A DNA stretch of 64,000 nucleotides from Chitinophaga rupis (GCF_900109685.1 NZ_FOBB01000008.1:308388-372387), one strand, 5' to 3'; shown: positions 27,635-35,883, numbered from the stretch's first letter. The notes: generated by a model not told the origin, from the sequence alone. Translations and numbers: made by a program.

Positions 27635-28402
27635 TTATGATTGAAGCTGGCTGGCATTTTCCGCCGGATTCACTAATCTGTATGCTATTTTAGGGAACAG
27701 GCGATTGGCCAGGTAAACCAATTTGGTGATGCCGACACGTATAGTAAACCGGTTGTTTTTGATGCCGGCAATCAATGCGTTTACTAATTTTTCCGGAGAG
27801 ATTCCTTTTGTCTCAACATGTTCTGTCATACTTGTTGCCACCACGGGTGGTACCAGCTCAAACACTTTGACCTTGCTGCCAAGTATTTTTAAATGATCTC
27901 TCAGTGACACTGTATAAAAGCGCATGGCCGCTTTGCTGGCAGAATAGGTTGGACCAAGATTTAATGGTACATAACTTAAGAGGGAGGAGGTATTGATAAT
28001 GGCGCCTTCTTTCCTTGATTTCAGCATCTCGATGAACAGGTTGTTCAGGCGGATTACACCCAGATAGTTGATGTCCATTTCATACTTAGCCAATTCAAAA
28101 TGTTTATCATTGGCTATTCCCAGGTTCTGCGGGCCGCTCATAACGCCAGCATTATTGTAAAGGATATCAATTCCTCCAAGATCCTTAATCTTACTAAAAA
28201 GTAACTGGGCATCATCTGCATTGGCTACATCACTTTTTATAGCAGTTAATGCAGGATATAATTTTCTGGCTTCGTCCAGTTTCTGCTGGTTTCTGCCGGT
28301 GATGATCACTTTTGCACCATTGCTTAAAAATTGCTTTGCTGCTTCCAGGCCGATACCTGCTGTACCGCCTGTTATCAATATTGTTTTTCCTTTTAGTTCC
28401 AT
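27635..28402 (-). CDS. SDR family oxidoreductase (DltE-like)
   Basis: With the ATG at 28402 (MELKGKTILITGG) the product is 255 aa, the usual size of classical SDRs; upstream ATGs add a non-conserved tail. The NAD(P) motif is TGGTAGIG at 11-18, then NNAGVMSG, catalytic Ser in INTSSLLSYVPL and YSASK with the active Tyr and Lys. The substrate part (LELVPPVVATSMTEHV-like segment FELVPPVVATSM) recalls the DltE-annotated SDR group. It precedes the aldehyde dehydrogenase gene by 36 bp, so alcohol, aldehyde and acid steps may be coupled. Confidence 0.9.
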   Translation of the reverse strand: MELKGKTILITGGTAGIGLEAAKQFLSNGAKVIITGRNQQKLDEARKLYPALTAIKSDVANADDAQLLFSKIKDLGGIDILYNNAGVMSGPQNLGIANDKHFELAKYEMDINYLGVIRLNNLFIEMLKSRKEGAIINTSSLLSYVPLNLGPTYSASKAAMRFYTVSLRDHLKILGSKVKVFELVPPVVATSMTEHVETKGISPEKLVNALIAGIKNNRFTIRVGITKLVYLANRLFPKIAYRLVNPAENASQLQS

Positions 28403-28441
28403 GATTTTGTTGTTTGAATGTTTAATTGCATTTTGACAAGA

Positions 28442-28477
28442 CAAAGGTAGCCTGGCATAATGCCCGGGTTATAACCC
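28442..28477 (-). promoter_or_regulatory. -7 element and operator-like palindrome before the SDR gene
   Basis: On the minus strand TACCTTTG (28442-28449) fits the -7 consensus TAnnTTTG, about 40 bp before the SDR ATG. Sixteen bases further upstream lies the perfect 12-bp palindrome GGGTTATAACCC (28466-28477), placed where an activator or repressor could contact it. No -33 TTTG at the normal spacing was found. Confidence 0.5.
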
Positions 28478-28723
28478 AAAAGGAGGGAAGTCTAACACAA
28501 AAAGACGTGGAATACGGCTCGTGATGAAATGATAAGGCCGGATTTATTAGTAAGGATGAAAGAATTGAGGGTTTGAAGTTCTTTTCCCAAAATGGATTCG
28601 AACTCCTCTAACTCATTCACATTGATTACAACGTGACCTTAAGCGCATATGGATAAAAAATTATTCAACTAGAAGCCATTCAAAATCAAAAATTTGAAAG
28701 GTTTCATTTTTCTTAATCAGGAA

Positions 28724-28855
28724 TGACTGGACACTTATCAAACCTTTTGGAAAAATGCAGGCTTCCCGGAAATAGAGTAAATGACGGGATTTGATCAGTT
28801 TTACTCTCTTTTGTACATTCTGTCGGGGTGACTGGACACTTATCGAACTTTTTGG
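28724..28855 (+). repeat. Pair of direct repeats in the gap before the cold-shock module
   Basis: A 27-nt sequence starting TGACTGGACACTTATC occurs at 28724-28750 and again at 28829-28855 with two differences, 105 bp apart, same orientation. The second copy is preceded by GTCGGGG, so that GTCGGGGTGACTGGA (28822-28836) is 14/15 identical to the tRNA-3'-end-like GTCGGGATGACTGGA at 32302-32316. They could be scars of insertion or integration events. No transposase gene is present. Confidence 0.55.
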
Positions 28856-28925
28856 TAGAAGATTTGGCTAAAATTTACAGCTTTTATACAAATATTGACG
28901 TTTAGAGTAGATTTAATAATCAGCA

Positions 28926-28972
28926 CAATAATTTAAAAAAGGGTGGCATTGCCACTCTTTTTTAAATTATTG
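28926..28972. terminator. Strong bidirectional hairpin
   Basis: A 22-bp stem (arms 28926-28947 and 28951-28972, one G-U pair) with a 3-nt ATT loop, GC-rich at the tip and with A and T runs at the base on both sides. It fits a bidirectional rho-independent terminator, although no intact gene ends here. The whole gap 28450-29317 has no other gene that I can support. Confidence 0.7.
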
Positions 28973-29317
28973 CATTATATGCTGTTTAAAGGCGTCAATT
29001 TCTCGACAATAAATTCAACTTAGCATTGCTTTAATCCTAAATCACGAATTTATAGTATTTTAGTTTACTTTAAATTGTTACTTATATTAATTAAATATGG
29101 CAGAATTTTCAATTAGAAATATACTCGATACTGCAAAAATGTGAAACAAGACAAGAAAAATCAATTTTTTTTAGCGCATATTTTTCCTATTCGCCTATTG
29201 CTTTTTTATTGCTTATACCCTGCGTTCATTTGGTTCGAACAATCTTGTGCAAATAAAAAAGGGTTTCAAACTATGTCGTCTAACATGTTTTATTTTTTTT
29301 TTCGCCTAAAATTTTGT

Positions 29318-29687
29318 TACCTTTGCCGCTTATGGCATAAGCCTTGCCTCTGATTTGCATTGTTCATCTTTTCTTCTCAGTCTTCGCTTTTCCGGTTGCC
29401 ATTTGTTCCGACGAATAATTACGGATAATCTTTTGAAAGTTTTCTTTCAATAAGGTTGTGCCGATTGCTTCCTTAATAGGAAATGAGCGCTGCCATTCTT
29501 TAATTCTTTAAGTTTCCCGGACACAAACGAGCATAATGCGCAGTTATGGTGCCGTAATCATATTTGCTCATCATAATCATATACCAAACAAGCATCTACT
29601 ATATAGTTGCCTACTAATACCGTGTGCTTTTAGTACATATTCAATCACACCGCTGCTAAAAATGTAAATGCGGATCAATAAGTAATA
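29318..29687 (+). promoter_or_regulatory. Promoter and long 5' leader of the cold-shock operon
   Basis: TACCTTTG at 29318-29325 matches the Bacteroidota -7 consensus exactly, preceded by a T-rich stretch. Transcription would start near 29332, leaving a leader of about 355 nt before the helicase ATG at 29688. The leader has no convincing reading frame. Long structured leaders are typical of cold-shock genes (for example cspA in E. coli), so a temperature-dependent fold is plausible here but only inferred. Confidence 0.5.
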
Positions 29688-30818
29688 ATGACATTTAACG
29701 ATTTAGATATTATAGTACCTATCCTGCAAGCTCTTAATGGCAAGGGATATAAAACCCCTACAGCAATACAACAACAGGCAATTCCTGAAATACTTTTACG
29801 TAAGGATGTATTGGGTATCGCCCAGACAGGAACAGGCAAAACTGCAGCCTTCGCTGTGCCTATCCTGCAACTGCTTGGCGGTAGTCAAAAAGTAGATAAC
29901 AAAATAAGATCACTGATCCTTACCCCAACGAGGGAGTTAGCAGTGCAAATCGCAGAAAATTTCAAGTCTTATGGTGAAAAACTGAGATTAAGGCATACGA
30001 CTGTTTTTGGAGGAGTACCGCAAGCCCGCCAGGTCGCTGCATTAAAAGCAGGGGTAGATATACTGATTGCCACTCCAGGTCGCCTGGCAGACCTGATGCA
30101 ACAGGGTTATATTGACCTGTCCAGAATTGAAATATTTGTGTTGGATGAAGCAGACAGGATGCTGGATATGGGCTTTGTGCAAGAAGTAAAAAAAATTGTT
30201 TCCGTATTGCCTGTTCAGCGGCAAACTTTATTTTTCTCAGCTACGATGCCGGCTAACATTGCAGCGCTGGCAAAAACTATTTTAAAACGACCCGTTACGA
30301 TCCAAACAGCGCCGGTATCTTCAACGGCGGAGCGGGTGTCCCAATCAGTTTACCATGTTAATAAAAACAGCAAAGTCAACCTGCTGTTGCATTTGCTGAA
30401 AGGTGCAGGAACAGAAAGGTCGCTCATCTTTACACGTACTAAACATGGTGCGGACAAACTGGTAAAGCAACTGGCGGGAACCGGTGTACACGCTGCCGCA
30501 ATTCATGGTAACAAATCGCAAAATGCGAGGCAGAAAGCATTGAATGATTTCCGCCAGGAGCGCGTTAAAGTACTTATAGCAACAGATATAGCGGCAAGAG
30601 GCATTGATATAGATCATTTGCCACGGGTAGTAAATTACGATCTGCCGGAAGCTGCAGAAACATACGTACACCGCATTGGCCGTACCGGGAGAGGAGCAGA
30701 AGCTACCGGTAAAGCAATATCATTTTGCGATCATGAAGAGGCAGGTTACCTGAAAAGCATTCAGAAGCTGATAGGGTTTCTCGTACCTGTATTGAAAGTA
30801 CCTGCTCACCTGCAATAA
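29688..30818 (+). CDS. DEAD-box RNA helicase, RhlE-like core
   Basis: A 376-aa helicase with every core motif: Q motif around PTAIQQQAIPEIL, motif I AQTGTGKT (45-52), PTREL (80-84), motif II DEAD (153-156), motif III SAT (184-186), and C-terminal ATDIAARGIDI and HRIGRTGR. It ends soon after the second RecA domain and lacks the basic C-terminal tail common in RhlE and CsdA. It would remodel RNA using ATP in the cytoplasm. It is first in a row of RNA-binding genes, which suggests the missing RNA-binding parts are supplied by separate proteins. Confidence 0.93.
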   Translation: MTFNDLDIIVPILQALNGKGYKTPTAIQQQAIPEILLRKDVLGIAQTGTGKTAAFAVPILQLLGGSQKVDNKIRSLILTPTRELAVQIAENFKSYGEKLRLRHTTVFGGVPQARQVAALKAGVDILIATPGRLADLMQQGYIDLSRIEIFVLDEADRMLDMGFVQEVKKIVSVLPVQRQTLFFSATMPANIAALAKTILKRPVTIQTAPVSSTAERVSQSVYHVNKNSKVNLLLHLLKGAGTERSLIFTRTKHGADKLVKQLAGTGVHAAAIHGNKSQNARQKALNDFRQERVKVLIATDIAARGIDIDHLPRVVNYDLPEAAETYVHRIGRTGRGAEATGKAISFCDHEEAGYLKSIQKLIGFLVPVLKVPAHLQ

Positions 30819-30853
30819 TAAAGTTTACTCATTTCTAAAGAATATCACAATAC

Positions 30854-31297
30854 ATGGCCGAAACATTTTTAAAAAAGGAACTGGAAAAGAAAAAAGCAAA
30901 AGAACGGAAGGAGAAAGTCGAGAAGATGCAGCAGCGCAAGCTCAACAACAATAAAGGCAAAAGCCTGGATGAAATGATGGTGTACCTGGATGAAAACGGG
31001 AACCTGACTTCCAGGCCGCCGGATATGCGTAACCGTATAGAAATAGACCCTGCAAATATTATACTCGGGGCCGCACCGCAAGGCAGGGAACATGACATAC
31101 AACGCACCGGTTTCGTACTGTCATTTGATGAAGCCAAAGGATATGGTTTTATCAGCGACAGCCAGAGTAAAGAGAGCATTTTTGTACATAGCAACAATAC
31201 TTCACAGTTATTAAAAAAAGGGAACAAGGTCAGTTACGAACTGCAAAAAGGTCCTAAAGGCTTTAATGCAGTAAATGTACAAGTACTCAGAAAGTAG
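30854..31297 (+). CDS. Coiled-coil plus cold-shock-domain protein
   Basis: The 147-aa protein starts with a strongly charged helix (FLKKELEKKKAKERKEKVEKM) that may form a coiled coil, a linker with a DEMMVYLDENGNLTSRPPD segment, and a C-terminal cold-shock domain from about residue 83. The domain keeps RNP1-like GYGFI and RNP2-like SIFVH. Proteins of this design are frequent in Bacteroidota and probably act as RNA chaperones. The gene follows the helicase by 35 bp. Confidence 0.88.
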   Translation: MAETFLKKELEKKKAKERKEKVEKMQQRKLNNNKGKSLDEMMVYLDENGNLTSRPPDMRNRIEIDPANIILGAAPQGREHDIQRTGFVLSFDEAKGYGFISDSQSKESIFVHSNNTSQLLKKGNKVSYELQKGPKGFNAVNVQVLRK

Positions 31298-31343
31298 ATA
31301 AACATAGACGGTTTTCTTCAAGATTGCTATAAAAACATTTATC

Positions 31344-31580
31344 ATGAAAATCTATATCGGTAATCTGCACCTGAAGGCATCAGAAACAAAACTGACCAGG
31401 CTTTTTGAAACATTTGGCAATGTTCGCTCAGCAGATATAATAATGGATAAACAAAACGGCCAGTCAAGAGGTTTTGGATTTGTGCAGATGGATTCGCAGG
31501 ATGCGGGCATAAAAGCGATACATGCGCTTAACCGACTAAAATATATGAATCAGTACCTGGAAGTAAGTGAAGCCATGTAA
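31344..31580 (+). CDS. RRM-domain RNA-binding protein
   Basis: A 78-aa single RRM. RNP2 is IYIGNL at 3-8 and RNP1 is RGFGFVQM near 46-53, both with the aromatic residues that stack on RNA. Little is present beyond the domain. It is followed 29 bp later by a second RRM gene, so the two are probably paralogues from a tandem duplication. Confidence 0.92.
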   Translation: MKIYIGNLHLKASETKLTRLFETFGNVRSADIIMDKQNGQSRGFGFVQMDSQDAGIKAIHALNRLKYMNQYLEVSEAM

Positions 31581-31609
31581 AGCCAGGTATACAAAAGTTT
31601 AAAGTGATC

Positions 31610-31882
31610 ATGAAGATATTTATAGGCAATTTGGGAAACGAAATTGCGTCGCCGGATCTTTTCCAACTGTTTTCAAAGTTTGGTAAAGTAATGTGGGCAG
31701 ATGTTGCCAAAGACAGAAATAATAATCCGCGTGGCTTTGGATATGTATATATGCATACAGCCACAGCAGGAGACAATGCCATTGCTACACTAAATAAAAA
31801 ACAATTTATGCAGCAGTATCTGTCGGTAAGCGAGGCACTATGTAACGAAAAGACTACAGGAAAAACATTTTTTTATCAATAA
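31610..31882 (+). CDS. RRM-domain RNA-binding protein, second copy
   Basis: The ATG at 31610 (MKIFIGNL) is preferred over an in-frame GTG two codons upstream. The 90-aa product has RNP2 IFIGNL and RNP1 RGFGYVYM; its tail (NEKTTGKTFFYQ) differs from the first copy. Sequence similarity to the preceding RRM is clear at the motifs but modest elsewhere, so the duplication is old. It lies 10 bp before cspA and shares its transcript. Confidence 0.9.
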   Translation: MKIFIGNLGNEIASPDLFQLFSKFGKVMWADVAKDRNNNPRGFGYVYMHTATAGDNAIATLNKKQFMQQYLSVSEALCNEKTTGKTFFYQ

Positions 31883-31892
31883 ATCAACAACA

Positions 31893-32084
31893 ATGCAAGA
31901 AGGCACAGTAAAATTCTTCAACGCTACTAAAGGTTTTGGCTTTATTACGCCTGCTGATGGAAGCAAAGACATCTTTGTTCATATAACGGGCCTGAGTGAT
32001 GAGGTCGGAGAGAACGACAGGGTATCTTATGAAGTACAAAACGGCCAAAAAGGATTAAATGCGGTGAACGTTCGCGTTCTTTAA
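31893..32084 (+). CDS. CspA-type cold shock protein
   Basis: A 63-aa single cold-shock domain with intact RNA-binding patches: KGFGFI (RNP1) at about 13-18 and DIFVH (RNP2) at about 26-30, and the start MQEGTVKFFNATKGFGF typical of the family. It acts as an RNA chaperone melting secondary structure. It is the last gene of the module and is followed 22 bp later by a perfect terminator hairpin. Confidence 0.95.
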   Translation: MQEGTVKFFNATKGFGFITPADGSKDIFVHITGLSDEVGENDRVSYEVQNGQKGLNAVNVRVL

Positions 32085-32105
32085 AACCATTATAATTTAT
32101 TTTTC

Positions 32106-32133
32106 AGCTCTGCGCATGCGCAGAGCTTTTTTA
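32106..32133 (+). terminator. Rho-independent terminator after cspA
   Basis: A perfect 22-nt palindrome (AGCTCTGCG-CATG-CGCAGAGCT, 32106-32127) followed by a run of six T. It closes the helicase-to-cspA operon. Confidence 0.92.
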
Positions 32134-32170
32134 TTGATAGAATACCAGCCGTATATACTCGGCATTATTT

Positions 32171-32333
32171 TGGCTACCGGATTCGAACCCTGTCAAACCC
32201 TTTACTGTAGCGAATTACAGCATTTGCAGTCAAAATTAACATAACCGGATTCGAACTAAAAACCCGCGCTCAGCGCGGGTTTCATTTTTAAAACTGTAAA
32301 AGTCGGGATGACTGGATTCGAACTAGCGACCCT
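32171..32333 (-). other. Three tRNA-3'-end-like fragments
   Basis: ACCGGATTCGAAC occurs at 32176-32188 and 32244-32256, and 32302-32332 reads on the minus strand as GGGTCGCTAGTTCGAATC continuing into CAGTCATCCCGAC, which is very like the last third of a Bacteroidota tRNA-Pro (T-arm plus acceptor). No anticodon arm or 5' half is present, so none is a working tRNA. Such truncated tRNA ends are what integrases leave as attachment sites. A GGATTCGAAC also occurs at 28594-28603 on the other side of the cold-shock module. Confidence 0.55.
32261..32284 (+). terminator. Hairpin terminator between tRNA-like fragments
   Basis: AACCCGCGC and GCGCGGGTT form a tight stem with a TCA loop, followed by TCATTTTT. 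It is a normal terminator shape; the typical AAACCCGC...GCGGGTTT form is common directly downstream of tRNA genes in Bacteroidota, which fits the tRNA-fragment setting. The remaining bases up to 32611 hold nothing else I can identify. Confidence 0.7.
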
Positions 32334-32611
32334 CCAAATGAGCACGGCTTTCTGGGATAGCAGCATTTCTCTTTTGCTTTTGGTTACCTGGGTTTGAGGA
32401 ATAGCAATATGATCAAGCATGGTTGATGTGGTAATTCAGGTCAAACAATAACGTAATACTAAGAAGGGCGTGGCAGATTATAATATTGAAACAGTTGGTT
32501 AAGCTGCTGTGTGATTGTAAATATATACATTTCACTTAAATAATGAAATTGCTATTAGGTTAATAATTTTTTTTCACTGTTAATGATGGCGGGTGGGCTC
32601 CTTCACTACAC

Positions 32612-33925
32612 TTAAGTATGTTTAAGCGCGGGTGGGTTAAAGTCGATGCAGAAACTGTGACTGTTGTTCTCAAATTTGTACGTTACAATCCATCCATATT
32701 GATCGCTGATCTTTTGAATAATGGCTAGTCCCAGACCGGTGCCGGGCACGTTGGGCGAGGTGCTGCTAAACCGTTTAAATAGCCTGGTTTCCCGGAGGCG
32801 GACTGTTCCTGAATTAGTGATCTGCAGCTGATGAGGAGAAAGCTCAATATAAACAGTGGCGCCATTTTTACTATGCTTTATTACATTCATCAATAAATTG
32901 GTTGTCATTATCTCCACCAGGGTAATGTTACCTGCGATCAGCACCTCCGGGGCAATTTTCTGTTTAATGCGGAAGTGCTTATCAGTGGCAAGGTCCCGGA
33001 AAAGCAGTATTTGATCCTGCAGCAAGGATGAGAGGTTAACGGTTTCATTGCCGCTGAACTGCCGGTTATCTATTTTGGCCAGCAGCAGTAAATTCTTATT
33101 AATGAGCGCTACCTTGCTGAGTGCGCGGTGCGTGTCGTCAATGATCTTTGACTGTTCGGGCGTTAGCGGATGGCTTTGCAGCAGCATATCTAACCTCGAT
33201 TTTACGATGGCCAGTGGTGTTTGCAGCTCATGGGAAGCATTTTCAGTAAATTCCTTTTGCTGCTGGTAAGTGTCTATATTAGCTGCTATCAGCTTTTCCA
33301 GGTTAACATTCAGGGTGTAAAATTCAGCAATATTGGTGGCTTCAAAAAAGACTGGCTGTTGCTGATGCAGATCGAACTTCCGGATCTTCTCCAGGCTGTT
33401 GTAAAATGGCTGCCAGAGGCGGCGGGAGATCCTGCGGTTAATTAGAATAAAGCCGCCCAGCATAATGAAGAAAAATAAAAAGGTAACCACCGCTATTCCC
33501 AGCACCGTTTCATAACTTTCTTCGATATTGTTTTCTACCGTTATACTGTAATATTTGCGGTTTACCGGGAAGTAGGTGACTAATACCTGGAAACGGTCCA
33601 GCCCTTTAGCTGGAATATACTTGTTCCGGCGGTAAATAGTATATGTTGAGTCCGGACGGTATTGATCTGCCGGTGTAATTTTCGTTTCAGGCCGCAGTTG
33701 GTTCCACAACGATATTTTTTCGTGAAGGTCCTGGTCGGAGAGCGTAAGCTTTTGAAGGTTTTGCTTAACCGTTTCTCCCACAATACGGTTATGTTCTTTG
33801 AGCTCGTGCTGCCAGATGAGATCTACAAGCAGATAGTAGGCAGGGATACTGCATAGCAATACCAGCGCGGCGTAACGGATAAATTTTCTCAGAGTAAGGT
33901 CAAGCAGCTTGTTCATATTTCCCAT
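32612..33925 (-). CDS. Sensor histidine kinase
   Basis: A 437-aa membrane kinase. Helices at about 16-36 and 139-162 enclose a periplasmic sensor part of about 100 residues. The dimerisation domain has H232 in ENASHELQTPLAIVKSRL. The ATPase part shows an N box (NLLMNVIKHS), a reduced G1 box (QITNSGT in place of DNGPG, as in many Bacteroidota kinases of this group), and GTGLGLAI. It probably phosphorylates the response regulator encoded just upstream; the genes overlap by 13 bp. The signal is unknown. Confidence 0.9.
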   Translation of the reverse strand: MGNMNKLLDLTLRKFIRYAALVLLCSIPAYYLLVDLIWQHELKEHNRIVGETVKQNLQKLTLSDQDLHEKISLWNQLRPETKITPADQYRPDSTYTIYRRNKYIPAKGLDRFQVLVTYFPVNRKYYSITVENNIEESYETVLGIAVVTFLFFFIMLGGFILINRRISRRLWQPFYNSLEKIRKFDLHQQQPVFFEATNIAEFYTLNVNLEKLIAANIDTYQQQKEFTENASHELQTPLAIVKSRLDMLLQSHPLTPEQSKIIDDTHRALSKVALINKNLLLLAKIDNRQFSGNETVNLSSLLQDQILLFRDLATDKHFRIKQKIAPEVLIAGNITLVEIMTTNLLMNVIKHSKNGATVYIELSPHQLQITNSGTVRLRETRLFKRFSSTSPNVPGTGLGLAIIQKISDQYGWIVTYKFENNSHSFCIDFNPPALKHT

Positions 33926-34587
33926 TTATACCCTGATCCGTAAATAGTTTTGAGATAATTGCGGCAACCGGCGTCATTGAGTTTCTTTTTAAGGTTTTTA
34001 ATGTGCGCATATATATAATCGTAATTGTCGAGCATGCCAGCAATGTCCCCTGACAGATGTTCTGCAAGCGCATTTTTGGAAATTACGCAGTTGCGGTTAC
34101 TGATAAAGTAGAGGAGAAGGTCGAACTCTTTTTTAGTAAGGCTGAGCTCTACATTGTTGATGGTGGCTGTTTTGGCCAGCAGATTGATTTGCAGCTCATT
34201 TTCGTCAATGATGTTACTATTGCCAAAATTCCGCCTGCGGACAACGGAATATATTCTTGCTGCAAGCTCAGGCAAATGAAAGGGCTTGGATAAATAGTCG
34301 TCTGCCCCTATTTGCAGGCCACTGATCTTATCCTCAAATGCGCCGCGGGCAGAGATAATAATGACGCCATCCATTTTTTTTAGTCTTTTCATTTCCTCCA
34401 GGATCTGCATGCCATCACCACCGGGCAGCATCAGGTCCAGGAGTATACAATCATAGTTATGCTTAAGTACTTTGTGCACGGCCTGGCGATAGGTGAGGGC
34501 ATATTCACAGGTATAATTTTCTGTCTGAAGATATTCAGATATACTTTGTACTAATTGAATTTCGTCTTCAATGATTAGTATTTTCAT
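33913..34587 (-). CDS. OmpR-type response regulator
   Basis: A 224-aa regulator with a receiver domain (IIEDE acidic pair at 6-8, phospho-acceptor D51 in ILLDLMLPGGDG, Lys in SKPFHLPELAAR) and a C-terminal winged helix (LTKKEFDLLLYFISNRNCVISKNALAEH, then IYAHIKNLKKKLNDAGCRNYLKTIYGSGYKW). First gene of the two-gene operon with the kinase. It is divergent from the NRPS operon across 1.3 kb and could control it, but nothing in the sequence proves this. Confidence 0.93.
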   Translation of the reverse strand: MKILIIEDEIQLVQSISEYLQTENYTCEYALTYRQAVHKVLKHNYDCILLDLMLPGGDGMQILEEMKRLKKMDGVIIISARGAFEDKISGLQIGADDYLSKPFHLPELAARIYSVVRRRNFGNSNIIDENELQINLLAKTATINNVELSLTKKEFDLLLYFISNRNCVISKNALAEHLSGDIAGMLDNYDYIYAHIKNLKKKLNDAGCRNYLKTIYGSGYKWEI

Positions 34588-35218
34588 ACAGAGGTTTATA
34601 AGATGGAACTGTAAGTATTTTATGCTCAGTTTGTGACGGTGGTTGACATAGTAGTGTTTGGGAAAGTTAAGCGAAAATACGTATTTACATTATGCGGGTC
34701 TTTAATTTTATGTCTTTTATTTTTTGATGCCGGTGTTCTGAATTTATCTCTTCAGAAAAAATTCAGAATTGGCTACCGCACAGTATCTGGCTGGAAAGTT
34801 GGCATAGGATCCGCTCATAGAAAACTCAATTTTTTATTTGTTCTTTTTCAGAAAAAAAATACTATTATTGTTTGTATATTCCATGATTATATTTATTTTC
34901 AAATAAACCTATTGAGTAATCTATAAACCCGATTTGTTACTATTATAAATTTTAAGGAAGCTATACGATAGGGAAACATATGTGACTAACAATTCCTCTG
35001 ATTTTAATTGTAGACGATTGCGCTGATTTGCCTTCCAGGTGATTCAATTAGCAATCACATCAATTTTTTAACGGGAATTTGAGAAAACACAATGTTTTTA
35101 ATTCTATCCGTCTATTATTTGAAGTGGCAGATTTTTTATTGTTAACGGTTGTTAACGCTGAATTGCACTAAAGTCCCTTATCCTTACAGCCATGATCGCC
35201 TATTTGCATCGAACACAA
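34588..35218. other. Upstream part of the NRPS leader region
   Basis: About 630 bp of AT-rich sequence between the divergent response-regulator gene and the first leader repeat. A plus-strand frame at 34633-34926 has low-complexity composition and no family likeness, so I do not call it. No clear TAnnTTTG element was fixed, so the NRPS operon start point is unknown. Confidence 0.4.
35039..35069 (+). terminator. Possible leader terminator hairpin
   Basis: GTGATT and AATCAC form a 6-bp stem with an 8-nt loop (35039-35058), followed by ATCAATTTTTT ending at 35069. It precedes all four leader repeats. It is weak on its own, but a terminator here would be relevant to antitermination only if transcription starts upstream of it. 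Confidence 0.3.
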
Positions 35219-35244
35219 TGTGACCGATTGTAGCGGCAGCTTTG
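35219..35244 (+). promoter_or_regulatory. ops-like leader repeat 1
   Basis: Reads TGTGACCGATTGTAGCGGCA followed by GCTTTG. The core AGCGGCAGCTT (35232-35242) resembles the RfaH ops element GGCGGTAGCnT, and AGC/GCT can close a small hairpin with loop GGCA. Confidence 0.65.
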
Positions 35245-35545
35245 TCCCAAACTGTTGCTCTGCCGGAATTGATGTTTAAACATATTTTTTTGAATGAACT
35301 GGCCAACAATACTTTATCAGAGAGTAACTATTATGCGCATGTATCGCGTATAAATGGCTATGCCGGCCCTCATTTTAACTATTAACCATTACACCAGCGC
35401 ACCATGACTGATTACTGCTATTAAAGAGAGTCACCGTTTAGGATTGCCCCTTACAGACACAAAAGAAGACTACGGGTTTTATCGCTTTTACTACTATCGG
35501 GGTATCAGTCCAATCAATTATCAACAGGCTTTTGCAGTCACGCCT

Positions 35546-35573
35546 TGTGCATGACTGTAGCGGTAGCTTTTTT
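35546..35573 (+). promoter_or_regulatory. ops-like leader repeat 2 (closest match)
   Basis: Core AGCGGTAGCTT at 35559-35569, differing from the ops consensus GGCGGTAGCnT only at the first base. Preceded by TGTGCATGACTGT and followed by six T. The AGC/GCT arms close on a GGTA loop, the same loop as in the E. coli ops hairpin. Confidence 0.72.
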
Positions 35574-35650
35574 GATCTTTTTGTTAAACTTTTGTCCGGC
35601 ATGATCATTTAACCATAAGGTCCTGCATTGACAAGCAAATGCAAATAGTC

Positions 35651-35686
35651 AGCGGTGGCTAATTGTAGCGATAGCTATTTAATTAG
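35651..35686 (+). promoter_or_regulatory. ops-like leader repeat 3 with an adjacent half-copy
   Basis: AATTGTAGCGATAGCTATTT followed by AATTAG at 35661-35686; the core AGCGATAGCTA (35667-35677) has loop GATA. Directly upstream, AGCGGTGGCT (35651-35660) is a further related hairpin word with loop GGTG. Confidence 0.6.
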
Positions 35687-35790
35687 GGCACCGGAATGCC
35701 TGTTTTGATTACCGGGCGAAGTAACGACTGCTTATGATCTGCCCGGTATACTCCAATAGCCCTTGATGGAAATTATATGCAATCATCATT

Positions 35791-35824
35791 TTGTGACAGA
35801 TTGTAGCGGCAGCTTTTTAATTAG
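35791..35824 (+). promoter_or_regulatory. ops-like leader repeat 4
   Basis: TTGTGACAGATTGTAGCGGC followed by AGCTTTTTAATTAG; the core AGCGGCAGCTT (35805-35815) is identical to repeat 1 and the flank TGTGAC-GATTGTAGCGGCAGC is shared with it at 20 positions. The TTTAATTAG tail is shared with repeat 3. It ends 60 bp before the NusG-paralogue start codon. Confidence 0.68.
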
Positions 35825-35883
35825 CAGGATCCATTGATCTGGTTTGTATACACATCTTTATTCATTATTTGAAACCTAAAACT

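Noticed and set aside
32302..32400. A complete tRNA-Pro gene on the minus strand
   Set aside because: Only the T-arm and 3' acceptor strand can be matched; no D-arm, anticodon arm or 5' acceptor strand follows.
34633..34926. Plus-strand frame of 97 codons between the response regulator and the leader repeats
   Set aside because: Composition is dominated by Phe, Leu, Lys and Ile from AT-rich DNA, no motif is visible and the N-terminus does not look like a signal peptide of a known family.
35121..35137. Possible fifth leader repeat, AGTGGCAGATTTTTT
   Set aside because: It shares AG-GGCAG and the T-run but loses the AGC/GCT arms that define the other copies.
35219..35824. CRISPR array
   Set aside because: The repeats are spaced irregularly (about 327, 108 and 138 bp), vary in sequence and have no cas genes nearby.
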